This document shows positions 49,541 to 58,355 of a DNA stretch of 64,000 nucleotides, piece by piece. The notes under the pieces were generated by a model that was not told the origin of the DNA, ran no database searches, and worked only from the letters and a program-made list of their open reading frames with translations. Source of the stretch: Pseudomonas sp. NBRC 111124 (GTDB lineage Bacteria; Pseudomonadota; Gammaproteobacteria; Pseudomonadales; Pseudomonadaceae); contig NZ_BCBA01000057.1 of assembly GCF_001320245.1 (NCBI RefSeq), positions 38,871 through 102,870 of the forward strand, given 5' to 3'. The first letter of the stretch is position 1, and every line of letters starts with the position of its first letter. A program made the translations under genes and the position numbers.

Positions 49541-51187
49541 ATGCAGTCCGCCTACACCGTCCTCATCCTGCTGACGCTGGTAAGCGTGTCGAAACTGGTC
49601 GGGCGCATGATCCCGCTGCCGCTACCGCTGGTGCAGATCGCCGCCGGCGCGTTGCTGGCCTGGCCGACCCTGGGCCTGCATGTGGCCCTGGACCCCGAAT
49701 TGTTCCTGTTCCTGTTCCTGCCGCCACTGCTGTTCGCCGACGGCTGGCGGATTCCCAAGCGCGAACTGTGGCGCATCCGCGGCCCGGTGGTGGCGCTGGC
49801 CGTGGGTCTGGTGCTGTTCACCGTGGTCGGCGCCGGCTACTTCATCCACTGGCTGATGCCGAGCATCCCGCTGCCGGTGGCCTTCGCCCTGGCCGCCGTG
49901 CTGTCGCCCACCGACGCCGTGGCGGTGTCGGCGATTACTCAGGATCGCCTGCCGACTCCGTTGATGCACATGTTGCAGGGCGAGGCGTTGATGAACGACG
50001 CCACGGGCCTGGTGACCTTCAAGTTTGCCCTGGCCGCAGCCATCACCGGGGCGTTCTCGCTGGCAGATGCCAGCTTCAGCTTTGTACTGGTCGCCCTCGG
50101 CGGCTTGGCGGTGGGCGTGGCCCTGAGCTGGCTGATCGGTCGCCTGCGTGCCTGGATGATCGCCCGTGGCTGGGATGACCCGGCCACCCACGTGGTCTTC
50201 ATGCTGCTGTTGCCATTTGCCGCTTATGTGCTGGCCGAGCGCCTGGGCGTGTCGGGCATCCTCTCGGCGGTGGCAGCCGGCATGATGCAGAGTTGGCTCG
50301 ACCTGTTGCCGCGCCAGACCAGCACACGCCTGCTCAACCGCAGCGTCTGGTCGCTGCTGGAGTTCGCCTTCAACGGCCTGATCTTCCTGCTGTTGGGCCT
50401 GCAGTTGCCGGACATCATCAAGGCCGTGGTCAGCCACGAGGCCACTGTCTGGCCGACCCTGGCCTGGCGTTGCCTGGATGTGCTGGCGATCTTCGCTGCG
50501 TTGATCCTGCTGCGTTTCGTCTGGGTGCAGAGCATCTGGCGTGCGATTGGCGTGGTGCGGCGCTGGCGCGGCAAGCCGGCGTTGGTCCTGATGCCGACCA
50601 TGCGCTCCTGCTGGCTGCTGACCCTGGGCGGTGTGCGCGGGGCGGTGACCTTGGCCGGTGTGATGTCGGTGCCGCTGCTGCTGGGCGCGGGCCAGGCATT
50701 TCCAGAGCGTGACCTGCTGATTTTCATTGCTGCCGGGGTGATTCTGCTGTCGCTGATCAGTGCCTGTATTGCGTTGCCGCTGCTGCTTCGCGGGATCACC
50801 AAGAGCCCGGACGAACGGTTGCACCAGGAAGTGCAGGAAGCCTGGCGGCGCACCGCCGAGGCGGCGATCCATGCCTTGGAGGCTGAAGAAGTGATCGACG
50901 CCAGCGCCCCTCAGGATGCGGCTCAGGCGACCTTGGCCACGGAGCTCAAGGCGCGGCTGATGGCCGAGTATCGGGATGAACTGGACAGTTACAACGATAC
51001 GGCCGAGGCACGGGCACTGGCCGAGCAGATGGACTTGTTGGAGCGGCGTTTGCGTTTGCGGGCGCTGCGGGCGCAGCGGTTGGAGCTGTATAACCTGCAT
51101 CGCCAGCATCTGGTGGGCGATGAGGTGGTCAGGCAGGTGTTGGGTGAGCTGGATCTGAGTGAAGCCAACCTGGGGCAGGTGAAATAA
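49541..51187 (+). CDS. Na+/H+ antiporter, CPA1 (NhaP) family
   Basis: A 548-aa membrane antiporter exchanging Na+ (or K+) for H+. The start at 49541 (MQSAYTVLILLTLVSVSKLV) has AAAGGAA about 11 bases upstream; the open frame before it lacks signals. Around twelve hydrophobic segments lie in residues 1-410, including the ion-binding region AAVLSPTDAVAVSAI and the following GEALMNDATGLVTFKFAL (ND motif). The C-terminal 130 residues are hydrophilic and helical, as in eukaryote-like bacterial CPA1 proteins, and likely regulatory. Role in pH and salt balance is a family inference. Confidence 0.9.
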   Translation: MQSAYTVLILLTLVSVSKLVGRMIPLPLPLVQIAAGALLAWPTLGLHVALDPELFLFLFLPPLLFADGWRIPKRELWRIRGPVVALAVGLVLFTVVGAGYFIHWLMPSIPLPVAFALAAVLSPTDAVAVSAITQDRLPTPLMHMLQGEALMNDATGLVTFKFALAAAITGAFSLADASFSFVLVALGGLAVGVALSWLIGRLRAWMIARGWDDPATHVVFMLLLPFAAYVLAERLGVSGILSAVAAGMMQSWLDLLPRQTSTRLLNRSVWSLLEFAFNGLIFLLLGLQLPDIIKAVVSHEATVWPTLAWRCLDVLAIFAALILLRFVWVQSIWRAIGVVRRWRGKPALVLMPTMRSCWLLTLGGVRGAVTLAGVMSVPLLLGAGQAFPERDLLIFIAAGVILLSLISACIALPLLLRGITKSPDERLHQEVQEAWRRTAEAAIHALEAEEVIDASAPQDAAQATLATELKARLMAEYRDELDSYNDTAEARALAEQMDLLERRLRLRALRAQRLELYNLHRQHLVGDEVVRQVLGELDLSEANLGQVK

Positions 51188-51194
51188 GTCGGCT

Positions 51195-51281
51195 CTGTGG
51201 GAGCGGGTTTACCCGCGAACACCGGCGAAGCCGGTGCCATGCACCGTGTCGCCTGATTCGCGGGTGAACCCGCTCCCACAG
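51195..51281. repeat. REP doublet
   Basis: Perfect 25-bp inverted arms, ctgtgggagcgggttt... at 51195-51219 and the complement at 51257-51281 (one mismatch near the loop side: tttacccg vs gtgaaccc), with a GC-rich accessory palindrome (accggcgaagccggt) between them. Lies between the convergent antiporter and dapC genes. Confidence 0.8.
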
Positions 51282-51293
51282 GTCCCTGCCAAA

Positions 51294-52490
51294 TCAGCGG
51301 TTCTGCAGGAAAGCCCGAATCCGCTCGGCCGCCTCGATGCATTCGGTCAGCGGGGCAACCAGCGCCATGCGCACCCGGCCAGCACCCGGGTTCACACCGT
51401 CGACTTCACGCGAAAGATACGACCCCGGCACCACGGTCACGTGCTGAGCCTCGAACAGGTCGCGGGTAAACGCGGCATCATCACCTGGCACCTTGGCCCA
51501 CAGGTAGAAGCTGCCATCCGGGCGCTGCACGTCCATCACTGGCTGCAGGATGTCGAGCACGGCATCGTACTTGGCACGGTACTGGTCACGATTCTCACGC
51601 ACATGCGCCTCGTCCTTCCAGGCAGCGATGCTGGCCAGCTGGGTTTGCACCGGCATGGCACAGCCGTGGTAGGTGCGGTACAGCAGGAACGGCTTGATGA
51701 TCGACGCGTCACCGGCGACGAAGCCCGAACGCAGGCCCGGCAGGTTGGAGCGCTTGGACAGGCTGTGGAACACCACGCAGCGCGCAAAATCGTTGCGGCC
51801 GAGTTCGGCGCAGGCGCTCAGCAGGCCCGGTGGCGGCGCGTCTTCATCGAAGTACAACTCGCTGTAGCACTCGTCGGCGGCGATCACGAAGTCGTGCTCG
51901 TCGGCCAGGGCGATCAGCTTCTTCAGGGTGTCCATCGGCACCAGGGCGCCGGTGGGGTTGCCCGGCGAGCACAGGAAGAGGATTTGGCAGCGCTTCCACA
52001 CCTCGGCCGGTACCGCATCGAAGTCCGGATTGAAACCGTTGCTTTCCAGGCAGGGCAGGTAGTGCGGGGTGGCACCGGCCAGCAGGGCTGCGCCTTCGTA
52101 GATCTGGTAGAACGGGTTGGGGCTGACCACCAGGCCGTCGTCGGCGCGGTTGACCACGGCCTGGGTGAAGGCGAACAGCGCCTCACGGGTGCCATTGACC
52201 GGCAGGATGTGGCGGTCTGCGTCCAGCCAGCCGGCCGGCACGCCGAAGCGGCGCTCGCACCACTGGCCGATGGCCTGGCGCAGGGCCGGCAGGCCGAGGG
52301 TGCTCGGGTACACTGCCAGCTTGTCGAGGTTGTCGGCCATGGCTTGGGCGACGAACGCCGGCGATTCGTGCTTCGGCTCACCGATTGACAGGGCGATGGC
52401 GCGTTTGTCCGCCGCCGGCTTCACGGTGCCCAGCAGGGCGCGCAGTTTCTCGAACGGGTAGGGCTGAAGCTGGGTCAAGGCATGGTTCAT
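51294..52490 (-). CDS. dapC: Succinyldiaminopimelate transaminase
   Basis: PLP aminotransferase (398 aa) making N-succinyl-diaminopimelate from the 6-oxo form. Class I/II fold: ALSIGEPKHESPAFVAQAMA near the N-terminus, LPVNGTREALFAFTQAVV, FLCSPGNPTGALVPMD, VIAADECYSELYFDED, and the PLP lysine in VVFHSLSKRSNLPGLRSGF. Assigned dapC over other class I enzymes by its place upstream of the dap genes and next to glnD. Other assignments (argD-like) are less likely because the motifs differ. Confidence 0.9.
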   Translation of the reverse strand: MNHALTQLQPYPFEKLRALLGTVKPAADKRAIALSIGEPKHESPAFVAQAMADNLDKLAVYPSTLGLPALRQAIGQWCERRFGVPAGWLDADRHILPVNGTREALFAFTQAVVNRADDGLVVSPNPFYQIYEGAALLAGATPHYLPCLESNGFNPDFDAVPAEVWKRCQILFLCSPGNPTGALVPMDTLKKLIALADEHDFVIAADECYSELYFDEDAPPPGLLSACAELGRNDFARCVVFHSLSKRSNLPGLRSGFVAGDASIIKPFLLYRTYHGCAMPVQTQLASIAAWKDEAHVRENRDQYRAKYDAVLDILQPVMDVQRPDGSFYLWAKVPGDDAAFTRDLFEAQHVTVVPGSYLSREVDGVNPGAGRVRMALVAPLTECIEAAERIRAFLQNR

Positions 52491-52520
52491 CGGCGCAAGG
52501 TCTCGTCAATCGTCTAATCG

Positions 52521-55223
52521 TTAAAAAGTCACGCGGTTCGGGCTGGCATCACTGGCCTGGCCGGCCTGCAGCTGCTGCACGATGGCTTCCTGCAGGCGGC
52601 TGCACAGCTGCGGGTCGGACAGCGGCTGGTTGTCGGCATCGGTGATGAAGAACACGTCCTCCACCCGCTCGCCGAGGGTGGCGATCTTGGCGTTCTGCAG
52701 CGACAGGTCGAATTCCAGGAAGATCCGCCCGAGCCGGGCCAGCAGGCCGGGGCGGTCCGGTGCGGTGATTTCGAGGATGGTCACCGCACGCTGGGCATCG
52801 TTGAGGATGGTGACCTGCGGCGGGAAGTTGAAGTGCTTGAGCTGGCGCGGCACCCGGCGCTGGATGATGGTCGGGTAATCCTCGGGGTTGCGCAGCGCTT
52901 CGGTCAGGCCGTCGCGGATCTGCTTGACCCGCTGCGGGTTGTCGCCGATCGAGCCGCCGTCGTTGTCGAGCACGATGTAGGTGTCGAGGGTGAACTGGCT
53001 GCTGGAGGTGATGATCCGCGCATCGTGGATGTTCAGGTTCAGCTGCGACATGGCAGCCACGGTCACGGCGAAGAAGTCGTGCTGGTCGGGCGCATAGATG
53101 AAGATCTGCGTGCCGCCCTCGAATTCGCGCTGGGTGGTTTCCTTGATCAGCACCAGCGGCCCGCCGTCGGCCGGTTGCTGGAGGATGGCATCGCTGTGCC
53201 AGGCCACGTCGGCGGCGTTGTGCTTGAGGAAGTAGTCATCGCCCAGCTGCGACCACAGCTGCTCGACGTCGTCCGGGTCGGTGCCTTCGCGCACGAGGAT
53301 GTCCAGCGCGGCCGACTGGGTCTGGCGGATCTGCTCCTCGCGGTCCAGCGGGTTTTCCAGGCCGCGGCGCAGGGCACGCTTGGTCTCGCTGTAGAGCTGG
53401 CGCAGCAGGCTGGCGCGCCAGGAGTTCCACAGGCTGGGGTTGGTGGCGTTGATATCGGCCACGGTCAGCACGTAGAGGTAGTCCAGGCGCGTCTCGTCGC
53501 CCACATGCAGGGCAAAATCGTTGATCACCTGCGGGTCGGAGAGGTCCTTGCGCTGAGCGGTGGTCGACATCACCAGGTGGTTCTGCACCAGCCAGACGAT
53601 CAGCCGGCTGTCCCAGGCCGGCAACTGGTGGCGTTCGCAGAACTTCTGCGCATCCACCGCACCGATTTCGGAGTGATCGCCTTGGCGGCCCTTGCCGATG
53701 TCGTGGTACAGGCCGGCCAGGTAGATCAGCTCGGGCTTGGGCAGGCGGCCCATGAGCTTGCTGGCCAGCGGGAATTTCTCGGACACCGGCGTGTACTGAA
53801 GCTTGCGCAGGTGCTTGATGAGGTTGAGGGTGTGCGCATCGACCGTGTAGATGTGGAACAGGTCGTGCTGCATCTGCCCGACGATCAGGCCGAATTCCGG
53901 CAGGTAGCGGCCGAGGATGCCGTAGCGGTTCATCCGCCGCAGGTTGCGGTGGATGCCGATCTCGCACTTGAACAGCTCGATGAACAGGCTGGTGTTGCGG
54001 ATATCGTTGCGGAAGGTGTCGTCGATCAGGTGCCGGTGTTCGCGCAGCAGGCGCACGGTGTCGGCGCGCACGCCTTTGATCTCCGGGTGCTGGGCCATCA
54101 GCACGAAGATCTCCAGCATGGCGAACGGGGTGCGCTTGAAGACGTTCGGCTTGACCGCTTCGATATAGCCATCGTGCAGGCGGAAGCGCGGGTTCAACGG
54201 CTGGGTAGTGCCGCTGTCTTCATCAGCGAGGATGACTTCTTCGAAGTGCTGGATGATCAGGTCGCACAACTGGCTGATGCTCATCACCACCCGGTAGTAC
54301 TGCTGCATGAACTGTTCGATGGCGCGCTTGGGGTTGTCGTCACTGTAGCCGAGCAGCGCAGCGATGCTGCGCTGGTGGTCGAACAGCAGGCGGTCCTCGG
54401 CGCGGCCGGCGAGCATGTGCAGGGCATAGCGCACTTTCCACAGAAAGTCCTGGGACGAGGCCAGCAGCTCGTTCTCGCTTTCCAGCAGGAAGCCTTCGCC
54501 GGCCAAGGCATGCAGGTTGAGCGTGCCGTACTGGCGGCGGGCCACCCAGAGCACCGTCTGAATGTCGCGCAGACCACCGGGCGAGCCCTTGACGTTGGGC
54601 TCGAGGTTGTACTCGGTGTCGTTGTACTTGTGGTGGCGGGCCTTGAGTTCGGCGCGCTTGGCCAGGAAGAACTCTTTGCTCGGCCACAGGTGCTCGGTAC
54701 CGGTGGCGTCGAGCATGCGCTGGCGCAGGTCTTCCGGGCCAGCGATGGTGCGGCTTTCCATCAGGTTGGTGATCACCGTCAGGTCGGCACGGGCCTGCTC
54801 GACGCATTCGTCGATGCTGCGCACGCTCTGGCCCACTTCCAGGCCGATGTCCCAGAGCAGGGTAAGAAAGCGCTCGATGGCATCGCGGTACTGTTCATGC
54901 TCGGCGGCACCCAGCAGGATCAGCAGGTCGATGTCCGAGTGCGGGTGCAACTCACCGCGGCCATAGCCGCCAACGGCCACCAGGGCGATGCCGCTCGGGT
55001 CGCCCCAGTCGAACTGGTTCCAGGCCTGTTGCAGGATGTTGTCGACGAGCCAGGCGCGGGCTTCGATCAGCGGGCGGATTTCGCAGCCTGTGCGAAAACG
55101 CTTGTCGAGCACCTCGCCGGCCTGGCGGATGGCTTTCTTGAAGGCGGGGATGGGGCTCGCCTTGAGGGCCAGTTCCGCCTGGAACTGGCCACGGTCGAAC
55201 AGCTCGGGATCCACCTGGGGCAT
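52521..55223 (-). CDS. glnD: Bifunctional uridylyltransferase/uridylyl-removing enzyme GlnD
   Basis: Nitrogen sensor (900 aa) that uridylylates and deuridylylates PII in response to glutamine. N-terminal nucleotidyltransferase: VAVGGYGRGELHPHSDIDLLI (G-Y-GR and DxD). Middle HD domain for UMP removal: LAGLYHDIGKGRQGDHSEIG. Two C-terminal ACT domains (about 700-780 and 810-890) sense glutamine; the second starts ILEITAPDRPGLLARLGRIF. Size equals the Pseudomonas protein. Between map and dapC, as in relatives. Confidence 0.97.
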   Translation of the reverse strand: MPQVDPELFDRGQFQAELALKASPIPAFKKAIRQAGEVLDKRFRTGCEIRPLIEARAWLVDNILQQAWNQFDWGDPSGIALVAVGGYGRGELHPHSDIDLLILLGAAEHEQYRDAIERFLTLLWDIGLEVGQSVRSIDECVEQARADLTVITNLMESRTIAGPEDLRQRMLDATGTEHLWPSKEFFLAKRAELKARHHKYNDTEYNLEPNVKGSPGGLRDIQTVLWVARRQYGTLNLHALAGEGFLLESENELLASSQDFLWKVRYALHMLAGRAEDRLLFDHQRSIAALLGYSDDNPKRAIEQFMQQYYRVVMSISQLCDLIIQHFEEVILADEDSGTTQPLNPRFRLHDGYIEAVKPNVFKRTPFAMLEIFVLMAQHPEIKGVRADTVRLLREHRHLIDDTFRNDIRNTSLFIELFKCEIGIHRNLRRMNRYGILGRYLPEFGLIVGQMQHDLFHIYTVDAHTLNLIKHLRKLQYTPVSEKFPLASKLMGRLPKPELIYLAGLYHDIGKGRQGDHSEIGAVDAQKFCERHQLPAWDSRLIVWLVQNHLVMSTTAQRKDLSDPQVINDFALHVGDETRLDYLYVLTVADINATNPSLWNSWRASLLRQLYSETKRALRRGLENPLDREEQIRQTQSAALDILVREGTDPDDVEQLWSQLGDDYFLKHNAADVAWHSDAILQQPADGGPLVLIKETTQREFEGGTQIFIYAPDQHDFFAVTVAAMSQLNLNIHDARIITSSSQFTLDTYIVLDNDGGSIGDNPQRVKQIRDGLTEALRNPEDYPTIIQRRVPRQLKHFNFPPQVTILNDAQRAVTILEITAPDRPGLLARLGRIFLEFDLSLQNAKIATLGERVEDVFFITDADNQPLSDPQLCSRLQEAIVQQLQAGQASDASPNRVTF

Positions 55224-55261
55224 CGCGTCGCGTTCCTGTCGTTAGGTTGCCTTGGGTGCAA

Positions 55262-56044
55262 TCAGGCCGAGGTGCGCGGGATGGTGTCGTCCTTGCGCAG
55301 GGTGAAAATCTCGTAGCCGGTGGCCGTCACCACCAGGGTATGCTCCCACTGGGCCGAGAGCTTGCGGTCCTTGGTGATGGCGGTCCAGCCGTCGCCCAGC
55401 ACCTTGGTGTCGGCCTTGCCCTGGTTGATCATCGGCTCGATGGTGAAGGTCATGCCTTCCTTGAGCTCCATGCCAGTGCCGGCGCGGCCGTAGTGGAGGA
55501 TCTGCGGCTCTTCATGAAACACCTTGCCGATGCCATGGCCACAGAACTCGCGCACAACCGAGAAGCCGTTCTTTTCGGCGTGCTTCTGGATCACTTCACC
55601 GATGTCGCCCAGGCGGCAGCCCGGCTTGACCAGTTCGATAGCCTTGTACATGCACTCCTGGGTGACCTTGGACAAGCGCTCGGCCCAGACCGGTACGGTA
55701 CCGACGTGGAACATGCGGCTGGTGTCACCGTGGTAGCCGTCCTTGATCACGGTGACGTCGATGTTGAGCGTGTCGCCGTCCTTGAGTGGCTTGTCGTTGG
55801 GGATGCCGTGGCAGACCACATGGTTAATCGAGGTGCAGATCGACTTCGGGTAGCCCTTGTAGTTGAGGGGCGCCGGGATGGCCTGCTGGACGTTGACGAT
55901 GTAGTCGTGGCACAGGCGGTCGAGCTCCTCGGTGGTGACACCGGGCTTGACGTGTTCTTCGATCATTTCCAGCACCTCGGCGGCCAGGCGGCCGGCGATG
56001 CGCATCTTCTCGATGTCTTCTGCAGTCTTGATGGTGACAGTCAT
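55262..56044 (-). CDS. map: Methionine aminopeptidase, type I
   Basis: Removes the initiator methionine from new proteins (260 aa). Metal ligands of the pita-bread fold are visible: His in VVCHGIPNDKPLKDGD, two Asp in LNIDVTVIKDGYHGDTSRMF, His in REFCGHGIGKVFHEEP, Glu in FTIEPMINQGKAD, and a last Glu near KLSAQWEHTLVVT. 38 bp before glnD. Divergent from rpsB, as in E. coli. Confidence 0.97.
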   Translation of the reverse strand: MTVTIKTAEDIEKMRIAGRLAAEVLEMIEEHVKPGVTTEELDRLCHDYIVNVQQAIPAPLNYKGYPKSICTSINHVVCHGIPNDKPLKDGDTLNIDVTVIKDGYHGDTSRMFHVGTVPVWAERLSKVTQECMYKAIELVKPGCRLGDIGEVIQKHAEKNGFSVVREFCGHGIGKVFHEEPQILHYGRAGTGMELKEGMTFTIEPMINQGKADTKVLGDGWTAITKDRKLSAQWEHTLVVTATGYEIFTLRKDDTIPRTSA

Positions 56045-56389
56045 TACAGGCTCTCTACGGCGCCGCAGGCGGCGCGAACAAACGGGAAAGGCCGGATTCT
56101 AGCAGAGCAGGGCGGCATTCTGTCGGGATAAAGGCGGCCATGCTGCGGTCTATGGAAGGCATTCTGGCCTGTTTGCCTGGGTGCTGCAAAAACTGCTGAC
56201 GGACGCGACCTGATCCGGGTTCCGTTCGCTCGCGGTCTGTGGTATAAAATGCGCCGCTTTCGGGGACGACCCTGGAAGCTTAAACCCACACACGTGTCGA
56301 CACGATGGCCTGGGTGCCCCGAGTTCATGAATTCGCGGGTTGGTCATTGGGATGCGTGGAGGCCCAACCCGACTTATCAAGGAACTATC
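56045..56389. promoter_or_regulatory. map-rpsB divergent region with rpsB promoter and leader
   Basis: A 345-bp region. TATAAA at 56244-56249 (in tggtataaaatg) is the likely rpsB -10, giving a leader of about 130 nt. The leader has a 12-bp palindrome cgtgtcgacacg (56293-56304) and a stem CGGGTTGG / CCAACCCG (56336-56343 with 56364-56371) whose 3' arm ends 18 bases before the ATG. In gammaproteobacteria the rpsB leader is where S2 represses its own operon; the structure fits that but the match was not computed. The part towards map (56045-56240) shows no clear element. Confidence 0.6.
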
Positions 56390-57127
56390 ATGTCCCAAGT
56401 CAACATGCGCGATATGCTGAAGGCCGGTGTGCACTTCGGCCACCAGACCCGTTACTGGAACCCGAAAATGGGCAAGTACATTTTCGGCGCGCGTAACAAG
56501 ATCCACATCATCAACCTGGAAAAAACCCTGCCAATGTTCAACGAAGCTCTGGCTTTCGTAGAGCGCCTGGCTCAGGGCAAGAACAAGATCATGTTCGTCG
56601 GCACCAAGCGTTCCGCCGGCAAGATCGTCGCCGAGCAAGCTGCTCGCGCGGGTTCGCCGTACGTTGATCACCGTTGGTTGGGCGGCATGCTGACCAACTA
56701 CAAAACCATCCGTGCTTCGATCAAGCGTCTGCGCGACCTGGAAACCCAGGCCGAAGATGGCACCTTCGCCAAGCTGACCAAGAAAGAAGCCCTGATGCGT
56801 TCGCGCGATCTGGAAAAGCTGGACCGCAGCCTGGGTGGTATCAAGGACATGGGCGGCCTGCCTGATGCCCTGTTCGTGATCGACGTTGACCACGAGCGCA
56901 TTGCTATCACCGAAGCCAACAAGCTGGGCATCCCGGTTATCGGCGTTGTCGATACCAACAGCAGCCCAGAAGGCGTTGACTACGTCATCCCAGGTAACGA
57001 CGACGCCATCCGCGCCATCGAGCTGTACATGACTTCGATGGCTGACGCCATCATCCGCGGCCGCAACAACGTTGCCGGCGGCACCGAAGTCTACGCTGAA
57101 GAAGCGGCTGCACCTGCTGCTGAGTAA
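56390..57127 (+). CDS. rpsB: 30S ribosomal protein S2
   Basis: S2, a 245-aa component of the small subunit near the platform. The start at 56390 (MSQVNMRDMLKAGVHFGHQT) has AAGGA 6 bases upstream. MRDMLKAGVHFGHQTRYWNP, NKIHIINLEKTLPMFNEAL, and the C-terminal GVDYVIPGNDDAIRAIELYM are S2 signatures. Followed by a terminator-like hairpin before tsf. Confidence 0.98.
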   Translation: MSQVNMRDMLKAGVHFGHQTRYWNPKMGKYIFGARNKIHIINLEKTLPMFNEALAFVERLAQGKNKIMFVGTKRSAGKIVAEQAARAGSPYVDHRWLGGMLTNYKTIRASIKRLRDLETQAEDGTFAKLTKKEALMRSRDLEKLDRSLGGIKDMGGLPDALFVIDVDHERIAITEANKLGIPVIGVVDTNSSPEGVDYVIPGNDDAIRAIELYMTSMADAIIRGRNNVAGGTEVYAEEAAAPAAE

Positions 57128-57151
57128 TAGGCGCTAGCGTCTACTTGGCAC

Positions 57152-57180
57152 GCAAAAAGGGGGCTCTGCCCCCTTTTTGC
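57152..57180 (+). terminator. Attenuator/terminator between rpsB and tsf
   Basis: GCAAAAAGGGGG (57152-57163), loop CTCTG, CCCCCTTTTTGC (57169-57180): a perfect 12-bp stem ending in a T run within the 3' arm. It sits 24 bases after the rpsB stop, in the same place as the partial terminator known between rpsB and tsf in E. coli. Confidence 0.85.
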
Positions 57181-57311
57181 CACCTTGAAATCCTGCTGTC
57201 AGCAACGGCCCTGCATGATGGGCGAGCTGATATAAAGGCAGCGATTTGCAGAATTTAACGCCCGTGACGAGCGGGTGGAATGGTTGAAAAACTTTCCAAG
57301 AGGATTTTGAA

Positions 57312-58175
57312 ATGGCAGCAATTACTGCGGCGCTGGTCAAAGAACTGCGCGAGCGTACCGGCGAAGGCATGATGGATTGCAAAAAGGCCCTGGAAAAGGC
57401 CGGCGGCGACATCGAGAAAGCCATTGACGACATGCGTGCCTCGGGCGCCATCAAGGCCGCCAAAAAGGCTGGCAACGTCGCTGCTGAAGGCGCTATCGCC
57501 GTCAAGACCGACGGCAAAGCCGCCGTCCTGCTGGAAGTGAACTCGCAGACCGACTTCCTGGCTCTGCAAGACGACTTCAAGAACTTCGTGGCCGAAAGCC
57601 TGGAAGAAGCCTTCGCCCAGAAGCTGACCGACGCTGCTCCGCTGATCGCCTCGCGCGAATCCGCTCGTGAAGCCCTGGTCGCCAAGTGCGGCGAAAACGT
57701 CAACATCCGTCGCCTGGTGCGCGTTGAAGGTGACGTTGTCGGCGCCTACCTGCACGGCAACAAGATCGGTGCTGTCGTTGTCCTGAAAGGCGGCGACGTC
57801 GAGCTGGCCAAGAACATCGCCATGCACGTTGCCGCTTCGAACCCGGAGTTCCTGGATTCGTCGGAAATCTCCGCCGAGGCCATCGAGCGCGAGAAGGGCG
57901 TCTTCCTGCAGCTGAACGCTGACAAGATCGCCGGCAAGCCGGAAAATATCGTTGAGAACATGATCAACGGTCGTATCACCAAGTTCAAAGCCGAAGCCTC
58001 GCTGAAAGAGCAAGCCTTCGTCATGAACCCAGAAGTCAAAGTTGGCGAGCTGGCCAAGAAAGCCGGCGCTGAAATCGTTTCCTTCACCTACTTCAAGGTT
58101 GGCGAAGGCATCGAGAAGCCAGTCGACGACTTCGCTGCTGAAGTTGCCGCTCAGGTAGCTGCTGCCAAGCAGTAA
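57312..58175 (+). CDS. tsf: Elongation factor Ts
   Basis: Nucleotide exchange factor for EF-Tu (287 aa). MAAITAALVKELRERTGEGM and DCKKALEKAGGDIEKAIDDM form the UBA-like N-terminal domain. The core contains LLEVNSQTDFLA, the TDF motif that opens the EF-Tu nucleotide site. ATG 57312 has AGAGGA upstream. 184 bp after rpsB. Confidence 0.98.
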   Translation: MAAITAALVKELRERTGEGMMDCKKALEKAGGDIEKAIDDMRASGAIKAAKKAGNVAAEGAIAVKTDGKAAVLLEVNSQTDFLALQDDFKNFVAESLEEAFAQKLTDAAPLIASRESAREALVAKCGENVNIRRLVRVEGDVVGAYLHGNKIGAVVVLKGGDVELAKNIAMHVAASNPEFLDSSEISAEAIEREKGVFLQLNADKIAGKPENIVENMINGRITKFKAEASLKEQAFVMNPEVKVGELAKKAGAEIVSFTYFKVGEGIEKPVDDFAAEVAAQVAAAKQ

Positions 58176-58196
58176 GACAGCCCCGTCTGTCGCCCC

Positions 58197-58233
58197 AAAG
58201 AGGCTGCCCGCTCACGCGCGCAGCCTCTTTGTC
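58197..58233 (+). terminator. Terminator after tsf
   Basis: AAAGAGGCTGC (58197-58207) pairs with GCAGCCTCTTT (58220-58230) over a 12-nt loop; the T run lies inside the 3' arm, followed by GTC. It closes the rpsB-tsf unit 21 bases after the stop. Confidence 0.78.
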
Positions 58234-58355
58234 AAAACGGCAAAGGGTTTATAAAGCCCGGCGCCGCTGGCACCAAAACGGTGCCACGCTACAGTTAGCA
58301 AGCCGAAAACGGCTCGCACGAATTTTCTAAAAGTACGCCGCAGGAGAGACTCGCA

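Noticed and set aside
52833..55316. 827-codon open frame antisense to glnD
   Set aside because: Same type of GC-skew artefact; glnD on the minus strand has complete NT, HD and ACT domains.
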